This document shows positions 17,921 through 26,900 of a stretch of 64,000 bases of DNA, piece after piece. Under the pieces are notes generated by a model, which saw nothing but the letters and a program-made list of their open reading frames with translations, had not been told where the DNA came from and ran no database searches. The stretch spans positions 372,001 through 436,000 of the forward strand of contig NZ_JACHMO010000001.1 of assembly GCF_014205015.1 (NCBI RefSeq), read 5' to 3'. The position numbers were made by a program, and so were the translations under genes. Within the stretch, counting starts at the first letter, position 1. The number at the start of each line of letters is the position of its first letter. The DNA is from Saccharothrix ecbatanensis. Its GTDB lineage: Bacteria > Actinomycetota > Actinomycetes > Mycobacteriales > Pseudonocardiaceae.

Positions 17921-18429
17921 CCGCAGCGGTACGCCCACTCCTCGTGCCAGCAGTGCGGGTAGACGCCGTGGCGGAAGTAGGCGGCCACGCCGTCGATCGG
18001 CGCCGCCGACCGGTCGTGGTAGAGCAGCCAGTACGGCAGCACGGTCGCCACGACCCAGTTCGCCACCACCAGCGGCACGTACAGCGGGCCGAACAGCCGG
18101 GCCTGGAACACGTGCACGGCCTCGTGGTCGTCCACCCCCATCGCGGTACCGGCCTGCACCGGTCCCACCGTGGTCGCGAAGCCCTTGATCACCCCGTGAC
18201 GCAGACCGAGCGTCCCCCGGTGCCGGCTGAACGCCGCGTCCACCCGGTTGCCGCGCGCCAAGGCGTACGCCAGGAACACCGCGCCCGCCGCCGTGTTCGG
18301 CAGGCTCCACGTGGCGTCCACCACACCGAGCGCCACCCCGCGCCACCCGCGCGGGTACAGCCGGGTGCGCCACGCCCAGCCGGCGTGGAACGCGCCCAGC
18401 AGCCCGCCGACCGCCAGCACGACCGCCAC
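17917..18429 (-). CDS. Small membrane protein with HExxH motif, unknown function
   Basis: 170 residues. An N-terminal hydrophobic segment (2-18), a weak segment near 38-60 and two C-terminal ones near 115-140 make it a likely membrane protein. The conserved-looking centre is DDHEAVHVFQARLFGPLY, where HEAVH fits the zinc-metallopeptidase signature HExxH. No third metal ligand can be assigned with certainty. The C-terminus has three Cys/His-containing positions (YPHCWHEEWAYRCG). I do not recognise a named family and peptidase activity is not established. It is convergent with the S4 gene. Confidence 0.7.
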   Translation of the reverse strand: MAVVLAVGGLLGAFHAGWAWRTRLYPRGWRGVALGVVDATWSLPNTAAGAVFLAYALARGNRVDAAFSRHRGTLGLRHGVIKGFATTVGPVQAGTAMGVDDHEAVHVFQARLFGPLYVPLVVANWVVATVLPYWLLYHDRSAAPIDGVAAYFRHGVYPHCWHEEWAYRCG

Positions 18430-18991
18430 GGACCCATTGTGCCGGAAAAGTGGTGACGATCACTCCGGCCGGTCGGTGTGCGGAAAATGCATCCGACCGG
18501 TCACGTCAGGTGGTCGAGTGGTTGCGCCGAATAGCTGCCACCGCTGTGTGAATGGGTGACCGCAGCCCGCCACTATGCGGTCCGGAGGGTGGGACTTCCG
18601 ACCTTATTCGGACCTATTCCGGTCCAGATTCGATCGGCGTCGAAAACCCGCTGTAACGGAAGCCGTCCCAAAGTCGATGGACGTGTCCGCGTGCCTGCGC
18701 GACCACGGCAGGCCACTGTGGACAGCCGTGTCCCGGTGGTCGGGCAAGCCTTTTCCGCGACCGGCGGCGGTAACCCGAAGTCACCTCTCGAACCACCTGG
18801 GTGTGCGCCGACGTGCCCTACCGGGAATGGCCTTCGGTCGCCGTTCACTCTGCGTGTAACGCGCGCCGGGGACGTGACGAATGATGGTTTGGCGAGAGAA
18901 AAATTCGTCGCGGCACATTTTCCACGCGGGTCCTTCGGGGGTGTCCTGCGACCGAGCACGCCCGAAAGCGGCCGAACCGGGGAGTCCCACG
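18430..18991. other. 562-bp intergenic region before the polysaccharide locus
   Basis: No credible gene on either strand: frames across it have poor third-position bias. It is clearly less GC-rich than its surroundings, with AT-rich patches near 18595-18650 and 18890-18925. It separates divergent genes and must hold the promoter of the first polysaccharide operon. I could not assign a -35/-10 pair or a riboswitch with confidence. Confidence 0.6.
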
Positions 18992-20473
18992 ATGAGCGAG
19001 CAGGTCCAGCCCACGAGACAAAGACCCGTCACGGGGGCCGGCGCCACCAACCGCACGACCAGTCCCACGGTCGGCTCCTGGGAACCCGCCTACCGCTACG
19101 GCGTGATCGCCGCGGACATCCTGTGCACCGTCGTGGTCGTCGTGCTCGTGGGCGCGATCATGTCCGCCCGGCACGCCTCGTTCGCCCCGCTGTCCCTGTT
19201 CGCCCTCGAAGCCGTCACCGTCGCGATCATCGTCGGCTCGCTGCTCCTGAACCGGGTGTGGAACCCGGCGGTCCTCGGCCAGGGCGCGGAGGAGTTCCGC
19301 CGGTTAGGGCGGGGCATGTTCGGCTCGGTGGTCGCGCTGGGTCTGGGCGCGCTCGCCGCCGACCTGCCCGGCGCCCGCCTGTGGGTGTTCGTCGTCGGAC
19401 CGGCCGTCGCGCTGGTCGCCTTCCCGGTCCGCTACCTGCTCCGCCGCCCGCTGCACCGCGCCCGCGGCGAGGGCCGCTGCCTGCTCCCGGTGCTCGCCGC
19501 CGGTCACGTCGACACGGTGACCGACCTGATCAGCCGCACCCGCCGCGCGCCCCACCTGGGCTGGCGCGTGGACGCCGTGTGCACCGTGGACGGCCGCGCC
19601 GACGTCGGCGTCGAGCTGGACGGCGTGCCGGTCGTCGGCCGGTTCGGCGACCTGGGTGAGCAGGTCCGCCGCGGCGGCTACCGGATCGTCGCGGTCACCG
19701 CCGACTCCTACTGGACGCCCCGCCGGCTCCAGCGGCTCGCCTGGGACCTGGAGGGCACCGGCACCGAGATGGTCGTCGCGCCCGCCCTGATGGACTTCGC
19801 CGGACCCCGGCTGCACGTCACCGGCGTGCTGGGGATGCCGCTGCTGCGCGTCAGCGAACCGTCGTTCACCGGCTTCCGCCGCGTGGTCAAGGCGACCGTG
19901 GACAAGATCGGCGCGGCCCTGCTGGTCGCGCTGCTGAGCCCGGTGCTGCTGGCCGTCGCGGTGGCGATCATGGTCGACACCAGGGGACCTGTGCTCTACA
20001 AGCAGCGCCGGGTCGGCAAGGACGGCGTGCCGTTCACCATCCTGAAGTTCCGCACCATGATCACCAACGCGGACGCGCTGCGCGCCAGGCTCCAAGCGGT
20101 GAACGAGGGCGCGGGCGTGCTGTTCAAGATGCGCCGCGACCCGCGCGTCACGCCCGTCGGCCGGTTCCTGCGGCGCTACTCCATGGACGAGCTGCCGCAG
20201 CTGTTCAACGTGCTCCGCGGCTCGATGTCGCTGGTCGGCCCCCGGCCGCCGCTGCCGGAGGAGAGCGCGAAGTACGGCCCGGACATGCGCCGCCGGCTGT
20301 TGGTGAAGCCCGGCCTGACCGGGTTGTGGCAGGTCTCCGGGCGCAGCGACCTGTCGTGGGAGGAGTCCGTGCGGCTCGACCTCCGGTACGTGGAGGACTG
20401 GTCGCTCGCGCTCGACGCGTTGATCTTGTGGAAGACCTTCCGCGCCGTCTTCGGCGGCCAGGGGGCCTACTGA
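18992..20473 (+). CDS. Polyprenyl glycosylphosphotransferase starting polysaccharide synthesis (WbaP/CpsE type)
   Basis: 493 residues. The ATG at 18992 has GGGGAG upstream; the frame extends to 18881 but without a site. Four membrane segments occupy about 37-155. A soluble alpha/beta domain (160-300) precedes the bacterial sugar transferase domain, whose membrane re-entrant helix lies near 305-325. The catalytic block follows: LYKQRRVGKDG, KFRTM, DELPQLFNVLRGSMSLVGPRPP and KPGLTGLWQVSGRS. It transfers a sugar-1-phosphate from a nucleotide sugar to undecaprenyl-type phosphate on the inner face. As first gene of the operon it defines the locus as lipid-linked repeat-unit synthesis. Its TGA overlaps the next ATG. 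Confidence 0.95.
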   Translation: MSEQVQPTRQRPVTGAGATNRTTSPTVGSWEPAYRYGVIAADILCTVVVVVLVGAIMSARHASFAPLSLFALEAVTVAIIVGSLLLNRVWNPAVLGQGAEEFRRLGRGMFGSVVALGLGALAADLPGARLWVFVVGPAVALVAFPVRYLLRRPLHRARGEGRCLLPVLAAGHVDTVTDLISRTRRAPHLGWRVDAVCTVDGRADVGVELDGVPVVGRFGDLGEQVRRGGYRIVAVTADSYWTPRRLQRLAWDLEGTGTEMVVAPALMDFAGPRLHVTGVLGMPLLRVSEPSFTGFRRVVKATVDKIGAALLVALLSPVLLAVAVAIMVDTRGPVLYKQRRVGKDGVPFTILKFRTMITNADALRARLQAVNEGAGVLFKMRRDPRVTPVGRFLRRYSMDELPQLFNVLRGSMSLVGPRPPLPEESAKYGPDMRRRLLVKPGLTGLWQVSGRSDLSWEESVRLDLRYVEDWSLALDALILWKTFRAVFGGQGAY

Positions 20474-21537
20474 TGAGGAGCGAGATGGACCAGCCGATCG
20501 GCATCGCCGTGATCGGCGCCGGCTACTGGGGGCCGAACCTGGTGCGCAACGCCCAGGCCACCCCCGGGCTGAAGCTGCGCTACCTGTGCGACCTGGACGT
20601 GGAACGGGCCCGCCGCGTGCTCGGCGAGTACTCCACGGTCCGGGTGTCCGGCTCGCTGGACGACGTGCTCGCCGACCCGGCCGTCGACGCGGTCGCCATC
20701 GCCACCCCGGCCGCCACGCACCTGCCGGTCGCGTTGGCCGCGTTGCGCGCGGGCAAGCACGTGCTGGTGGAGAAGCCGTTGGCGGCGACCTACGCGGACG
20801 GGCTGGAACTGGTCCGTGAAGCGGACAGCCGCGGCCTCACGCTGATGCTCGACCACACCTTCGTCTACACGCCGACCGTGCAGCACCTGCGGCACCTGGT
20901 GCGCACCGGCGAGATCGGCACCGTGCAGTACCTCGACTCGGTTCGGGTCAACCTCGGCCTGGTGCAGCCGGACGTGGACGTGTTCTGGGACCTCGCCCCG
21001 CACGACCTGTCGATCTTCGACGCGATCATGCCCGACGGCGTGCGCGTGACGCGGGTCGCCGCGCACGGCTCGGACCCGATCGGCGCGGGACGCGCGTGCG
21101 TCGGCCACCTGACGTTGGAGCTGTCCGACGGCGTGATGGCCCACGTGCACGTGAACTGGCTGTCCCCGACCAAGATCCGCACCATGATCGTCGGCGGTTC
21201 ACGCCGCACGGTGGTCTGGGACGACCTGAACGCCGTGCAGCGCCTGTCCGTGCACGACCGGGGCGCGGACCGCATCGAGGACGACGAGTCCCGCCGCCAG
21301 GCGATCATCTCCTACCGACGCGGCGACACCGTCGCGCCGGCGCTGCCGGAGAAGGAGGCGCTGCGCGGGATGATGGCGGAGTTCGCCGCCTCCATCACCG
21401 AGAAGCGCGCGCCGTTGACCGACGGCTGGTCCGGCCTGCGGGTGCTGGCGACCCTGGAGGCCGCCTCCGCCAGCCTCGCTGCGGGCGGCGAGTTCGTCAC
21501 CGTGACACAACTGGACGACCAGCTCGCCACCGCGTAA
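20473..21537 (+). CDS. Gfo/Idh/MocA family sugar-nucleotide oxidoreductase
   Basis: 354 residues from the ATG overlapping the upstream stop (TGATG). The ATG at 20485, with AGGAG 4 bp before it, would give 350. The Rossmann motif GAGYWGPN lies near residue 13. The EKP motif (VLVEKPLAATYADG) carries the catalytic Lys, and FVYTPTVQHLR and DLAPHDLSIFD follow. Relatives in polysaccharide loci oxidise position 3 of a UDP-sugar (GnnA on UDP-GlcNAc, WbpB/WlbA on UDP-GlcNAcA) before a PLP transaminase. Two DegT-type transaminases and a WbpD-like acyltransferase lie in the same cluster, so a 3-amino sugar route is likely. The exact substrate is inferred. Confidence 0.88.
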   Translation: MRSEMDQPIGIAVIGAGYWGPNLVRNAQATPGLKLRYLCDLDVERARRVLGEYSTVRVSGSLDDVLADPAVDAVAIATPAATHLPVALAALRAGKHVLVEKPLAATYADGLELVREADSRGLTLMLDHTFVYTPTVQHLRHLVRTGEIGTVQYLDSVRVNLGLVQPDVDVFWDLAPHDLSIFDAIMPDGVRVTRVAAHGSDPIGAGRACVGHLTLELSDGVMAHVHVNWLSPTKIRTMIVGGSRRTVVWDDLNAVQRLSVHDRGADRIEDDESRRQAIISYRRGDTVAPALPEKEALRGMMAEFAASITEKRAPLTDGWSGLRVLATLEAASASLAAGGEFVTVTQLDDQLATA

Positions 21538-21578
21538 ACACCGCGCCACCGCGTAACACCTCGCTACCGCGTAACACG
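21526..21578. repeat. Three short direct repeats at the stop of the oxidoreductase gene
   Basis: Units close to GCCACCGCGTAACACC occur at 21526, 21545 and 21563. The first contains the gene's own TAA and each later copy repeats it. It looks like a small slippage duplication of the gene end and fills most of the 63-bp gap to the next gene. Confidence 0.75.
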
Positions 21579-21600
21579 AAGACACGGAAGGACAAGCACC

Positions 21601-22590
21601 ATGTCGGAAGCGGCTCAGCCGATCACCGGGCAACGGGCCCTCGTCACCGGAGGGGCGGGCACCATCGGCTCGGCGGTGGTGGACCAGTTGCTCGCCGCCG
21701 GCGCCGCCGAGGTGGTCGTGCTGGACAACTTCGTCCGGGGCCGCCGGGAGAACCTGACCGAGGCCGCCGCGACGGCGGGCGACCGGCTCACCGTCGTCGA
21801 GGGCGACATCAACGACCGTGCGCTGCTCGCGAACCTCAGCCGGGGCACGGACCTGGTGTTCCACCTCGCGGCCATCAGGATCACGCAGTGCGCCGAGGAA
21901 CCGCGGCTCGCGCTGGAATGCCTGGTGGACGGCACGTTCACGGTCATCGAGGCCGCCGCCGAAGCGGGCGTGAAGAAGGTCGTCGCGTCGTCTTCGGCGT
22001 CCGTGTACGGCCTGGCCGAGACGTTCCCGACGACCGAGCGGCACCACCCGTACAACAACGACACGTTCTACGGCGCGGCCAAGGCGTTCAACGAGGGCAT
22101 GCTGCGCAGCTTCCACGCCATGAAGGGCCTGGACTACGTGGCGCTGCGCTACTTCAACGTCTACGGACCGCGGATGGACGCGCACGGCAAGTACACCGAG
22201 GTGCTGATCCGCTGGATGGAGCGCATCGCCGACGGCAAGCCGCCGCTGATCTTCGGCGACGGCGCGCAGACGATGGACTTCGTGCACGTGCACGACATCG
22301 CGCGCGCCAACATCCTGGCCGCGAAGGCGCCCGTCACCGACGACGTCTACAACATCGCCAGCGCCCAGGAGACCAGCCTCAAGCAGCTGGCGCTCGCGCT
22401 GCTGTCCGCGATGGACTCGGACCTGCCGCTGGAGCACGGCCCGGAGCGCGCGGTCAACGGCGTCACCCGCCGCCTCGCCGACATCTCCGCCGCGTCCCGC
22501 GACCTCGGCTGGAAGCCCGAGATCGGTCTGGTGGACGGTCTGCGCGAGCTGGTGTCCTGGTGGCGTTCCACGACAGTAGAGGCGACCTGA
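21601..22590 (+). CDS. NAD-dependent sugar-nucleotide epimerase/dehydratase (extended SDR)
   Basis: 329 residues, preceded by GGAAGGACAAGC. The NAD-binding motif is GGAGTIGS at 17-24. The catalytic Ser region SSSASVYG and YGAAK (Tyr-x3-Lys) are present, followed by RYFNVYGPRMD. This is the extended SDR pattern of UDP-glucose or UDP-GlcNAc 4-epimerases and their dehydratase relatives. It probably interconverts or prepares a UDP-sugar for the transaminase that follows; its TGA overlaps the next ATG. Choice between C4-epimerase and other SDR chemistry cannot be made from the sequence. Confidence 0.88.
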   Translation: MSEAAQPITGQRALVTGGAGTIGSAVVDQLLAAGAAEVVVLDNFVRGRRENLTEAAATAGDRLTVVEGDINDRALLANLSRGTDLVFHLAAIRITQCAEEPRLALECLVDGTFTVIEAAAEAGVKKVVASSSASVYGLAETFPTTERHHPYNNDTFYGAAKAFNEGMLRSFHAMKGLDYVALRYFNVYGPRMDAHGKYTEVLIRWMERIADGKPPLIFGDGAQTMDFVHVHDIARANILAAKAPVTDDVYNIASAQETSLKQLALALLSAMDSDLPLEHGPERAVNGVTRRLADISAASRDLGWKPEIGLVDGLRELVSWWRSTTVEAT

Positions 22591-23747
22591 TGATCCCCGT
22601 CATGAAGCCGTGGCTCGGCCAGGAAGAAGCGGACGCCGCCGCTGCCGCCGTGCTGTCCGGCTGGGTCGCCCAAGGGCCGAAGGTCGCCGCGTTCGAGGAC
22701 GCCTTCGCCCGCCGCGTCGCCGCCGTGCACGCCGTCGCGGTGACGTCGTGCACGACCGCGTTGCACGTCGCGCTGCACCTGCTGGACGTGCGGCCCGGTG
22801 ACGAGGTCGTGGTGCCGTCGCTGTCGTTCATCGCCACCGCCAACGCGGTCCGCTACTGCGGCGCGACGCCCGTGTTCGCCGACGTGGAGGCGGAGACCGG
22901 CAACCTGTCCGCCGCCACCGTCGAACCCATGCTCACCGAGCGCACCCGCGCGGTCATCCTGGTGCACCAGGCCGGTGTGCCCGCCGACGTCGACTCGCTG
23001 CGCGCGCTGTGCCGTCCCCGTGGCATCACGGTGGTGGAGGACGCGGCGTGCGCGGCCGGGTCGACCTACCGGGGTGTGCCGGTCGGCGCGGACGCCGAGC
23101 TGTCCGCCTGGTCGTTCCACCCGCGCAAGCTGATCACCACCGGCGAAGGCGGGATGCTCACCACGAACCGCGAGGAGTGGGCGGTCCGGGCCAAACGACT
23201 GCGCGAGCACGGCATGAGCGTCAGCGCGGCCGACCGGCACAGTGCCCGCGGGGCGGTGGTGGAGAGCTACCTGGAGACCGCGTTCAACTACCGGATGACG
23301 GACATCCAGGCCGCCGTCGGCCTCGTGCAGCTGTCCAAGTTGGACGCCATCGTGCGGCGTCGGCGTGAGCTGGCGGCGCGTTACCACGAGATGTTGGCCG
23401 ACGTGGTCGAGTCGACCGGCCTGGGCCTGCGCGCGGTGCGCGATCCGGAGCACGGCACGACGAACTACCAGTCCTACTGGGTCATGCTGCCGGACGACCT
23501 CGCGCCGATGCGCAACGACGTCCTGGCCAGACTCGCCGAACGGGGTGTCTCGGCGCGCAGGGGAATCATGGCCGCGCACCTGGAACCCGCGTACGCCGGT
23601 CACCCGCACGTCGACTTGCCGGTGACGGAGGCGTTCACCGGAAACTCGCTGATCCTCCCGCTCTACCACGACCTCACGGCCGCCGAGCAGAACACCGTGG
23701 TCGAGGAGCTGAAGGCGGCGCTGCGCGTGCCGCTCATCTCGCGCTGA
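22590..23747 (+). CDS. DegT/DnrJ/EryC1/StrS family sugar aminotransferase (first)
   Basis: 385 residues, ATG overlapping the previous stop. The PLP fold is of the sugar aminotransferase family: TSCTTALHVALHLL, GDEVVVPSLSFIATANAV, VVEDAACAAGSTYRG and the PLP lysine in SFHPRKLITTGEGGM. ETAFNYRMTDIQAAVGLVQL follows. It transfers an amino group, usually from glutamate, to a 4- or 3-keto sugar nucleotide. Coupling to the SDR gene suggests it acts on that product, for example a 4-keto-6-deoxy sugar. A second, distinct family member lies 6 kb downstream. Confidence 0.92.
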   Translation: MIPVMKPWLGQEEADAAAAAVLSGWVAQGPKVAAFEDAFARRVAAVHAVAVTSCTTALHVALHLLDVRPGDEVVVPSLSFIATANAVRYCGATPVFADVEAETGNLSAATVEPMLTERTRAVILVHQAGVPADVDSLRALCRPRGITVVEDAACAAGSTYRGVPVGADAELSAWSFHPRKLITTGEGGMLTTNREEWAVRAKRLREHGMSVSAADRHSARGAVVESYLETAFNYRMTDIQAAVGLVQLSKLDAIVRRRRELAARYHEMLADVVESTGLGLRAVRDPEHGTTNYQSYWVMLPDDLAPMRNDVLARLAERGVSARRGIMAAHLEPAYAGHPHVDLPVTEAFTGNSLILPLYHDLTAAEQNTVVEELKAALRVPLISR

Positions 23748-23765
23748 CCGCTCGGCGATCGGCGG

Positions 23766-23789
23766 TACACCTCATTCCATTGTGGTGTA
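23766..23789. promoter_or_regulatory. Inverted repeat in the gap before the giant secreted protein
   Basis: TACACC and GGTGTA arms, with an inner CA/TG pair around a TTCCAT loop, lie 20 bp after the aminotransferase stop and 113 bp before the next ATG. It may be a weak terminator or an operator for the following unit; the sequence does not decide. Confidence 0.35.
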
Positions 23790-23901
23790 ACGCGACATGC
23801 GATTCCGGCGACGATCGGAGCAAGAGCACTTCGCTGGGCAACGCAGTGTGCGCCCGATCACCCGTTGTCACGGCCGCGTTTTTTCGAAAGGTGAAACACC
23901 C

Positions 23902-26900
23902 ATGACCGCCGACCGGAAGCGGGCCAGACCCGTCCTCGCGGTACCACTGCTGCGACTGCTGGTCGTGCTCGCCCTCGTGGCGTCGACCATGGCGGTCGTC
24001 GGTGTCCTGCGGGCGCCCGAGGCGGCTGCCGCCCCGTGCGACGCACCGGTGGTCAACAAGGTGGCGTGCGAGAACACCAAGCCGGGCACGCCCGACTGGC
24101 AAGTGTCCTACCGGGACGACAGCATCCTCGGCTACACCACGGACATCAGCGTCACCCCCGGCGGCCGGGTCGACTTCAAGATGCTCACCAGCGCGTCGTC
24201 CTACTACATCGACATCTACCGGCTCGGCTACTACGGCGGCGTCGGCGCGCGGTTCCAGGAGCGGATCACCCGCAACACGCCGCAGAACCAGGACCCGTGC
24301 ATGCGCGGCGTGGACGGCAGCGCGCTGATCGACTGCGGCAACTGGGCGGTGTCGCTGGGCTGGAACGTGCCCGCCACCGCCGTGTCCGGCATCTACTACG
24401 CGCGCACGCACCGCAACGACAACGGCGCGGAGAACGAGATCGTCTTCGTCGTCCGCGACGACACCAGCACGTCGAAGATCCTGTTCCAGACGTCCGACTC
24501 GACCTGGGTGGCCTACAACCGGTACGGCGGCAACAGCCTGTACTTCGGCGACGGCCCCGGTCAAGGCGGCCAGGCGTACAAGGTCAGCTACAACCGCCCG
24601 TACACCGGCGGTGACGGCGACGACAACTTCATCTTCAACGCCGAGTACCCGATGCTGCGCTTCCTGGAGGCCAACGGGTACGACCTGAGCTACACCACCG
24701 ACGCCGACTCGGCCCGGCGCGGCCACCTGATCAAGAACCACAAGGTGTTCATGGCCGTCGGCCACGACGAGTACTGGTCCAACGAGCAGCGCGCCAACGT
24801 GGAGGCCGCCCGTGCCGCGGGCGTGCACCTGGCGTTCCTCACCGGCAACGAGGTCTTCTGGAAGCACCGGTGGGAGAAGAGCATCGACTCCTCCAAGACC
24901 GACTGGCGCACCATCGCCTGCTACAAAGAGACCAAGGGCACCCAGAACGACCACCTGAGCGACTGGACCGGCACGTGGCGTGACCCCCGCTACCCCGAGC
25001 AGGACGGCGGGCGGCCCGAGAACGCGTTGCTGGGAAACATCTTCACCGTCAACGGCCGTCGCGACGACTCCCTCCAGGTGCCCGCCGCGTACGGCAAGAT
25101 GCGGCTCTGGCGGCACACGTCGCTGCAAAGCCTCGCCGCCGGCTCCACCTACACGTTCCAGCCGGGCACGCTCGGCTACGAGTGGAACACGGTGGAGGAC
25201 AACGGCTTCCAGCCGCCGGGCGTCGCGCAGCTGTCCCGGACCACCGTGACCATGCCCGACGGCCCGTACGTGCTCCAGAACCACGGCGACCTGTACACGC
25301 CGGACACGAAGACGCACGCCATCACGTACTACCGGCACCCGAGCGGGTCGCTGGTGTTCGGCGCGGGCACGGTCCAGTGGGCGTGGGGCCTGGACGACGA
25401 CCACGCGTTCCTCACCAACACGCCGACCTCCGACATCCGGATGAAGCAGGCCACCGTCAACTTCCTGGCCGACATGGGCGTGCAGGCGACGACGTTGCAG
25501 CCCGGCCTGGTGCAGGCGACCGCGAGCACCGACACCCAAGCGCCGACCGTCGCGTTCACCAACGTGCCGCCGCTGTCGAACGTGGGCGCCGCGTACACGT
25601 TCTCCGGCACGGCCGTGGACGTGGGCGGTCAGGTCGGCGGCGTCGAGGTGTCCACCGACGGCGGCACCCGCTGGCACCTGGCGTCCTGGCAGGCCGGGCA
25701 GACGGCGTGGAGCTACACGTACACCCCCAGCCAGTCCGGCCCCGCGAGCCTGCGCGTGCGCGCGGTGGACGACTCGGCGAACCTGTCCACCCCCGTCGTC
25801 GCCACGCCGGGCGTGAACCCGCGCACCTGCCCGTGCGGCCTGTGGACCAACGCGAACACCCCGAAGGTGGCCGACAGCGGCGACGCGTCACCACTGGAAC
25901 TGGGCGTGAAGTGGCGTGCGAACAGCGACGGCTACGTGCGCGGCGTGAAGTTCTACAAGGGACCCGGCAACACCGGCACCCACACCGGCACGCTGTGGGA
26001 CGCGAACGGCAACCCGATGGCCACCGGCACGTTCACGGGTGAGACCGCGACCGGTTGGCAGACGCTGACGTTCGCGCAACCCGTGCAGGTGCTCGCCGGC
26101 ATCACGTACGTCGTGTCGTACTTCGCGCCCAACGGGCACTACTCGTACGACCTGGAGTACTTCTTCCAGCAACCCCGCTACCTCGAACCGCTCACCGGCC
26201 TGAAGAACGGCGCCGACGGCGTCAACGGCCTGTTCCGGTTCGGCTCCAGCGGCTTCCCGACCCAGTCCCACTGGGGCAGCAACTACTGGGTCGACGTGGT
26301 GTGGGCGACGGACCCCGGCCCCGACCAGCGCGCGCCGCTGCTCGTGTCCACCACGCCCGTCAACGGCGAGGGCACGGTCGCGCTCAACCCCGTCATCTCG
26401 GCGACCTACGACGAGGCCGCCGCACCCGGCTCCGCCCAGTTCACCGTGACCGGCCCGAACGGCGCCGTGTCCGGCTCGACGGCCCTGTCCAACGGGAACA
26501 AGACCGTCACCTTCACGCCCAGCCAGGCCCTCAACCCCAACACCGGCTACACGGTGGCGCTGCGCGTGTCCGACGCGGCGGGCAACCAGACACCGCAGTC
26601 GACGTGGTCGTTCACCACCGGCGCGGTCCGGCCCGCGACCTGCCCGTGCACGGTCTGGGACGACTTCGCCAGGCCCGCCGAGTACGCCGCCAACGACCCC
26701 ACGCCGATCGAGGTCGGCACCAAGGTCCGCTTCAACGGCAAGGGCGAGGTGCTGGGCGTCCGGTTCTTCAAGGGCACCGGCAACACCGGCACCCACACCG
26801 GCTCGCTGTGGTCGTCCACCGGCCTGCTCCTGGCCACCGGCACGTTCACCAACGAGACCGCGAGCGGCTGGCAGAAGCTGACGTTCGCGTCGCCGGTGGT

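Noticed and set aside
18760..18800. GTAAC and GTCAC half-sites before the priming transferase
   Set aside because: The gap of 5 bp does not match the spacing known for MtrA or AfsQ1 sites, and no further copies are present.
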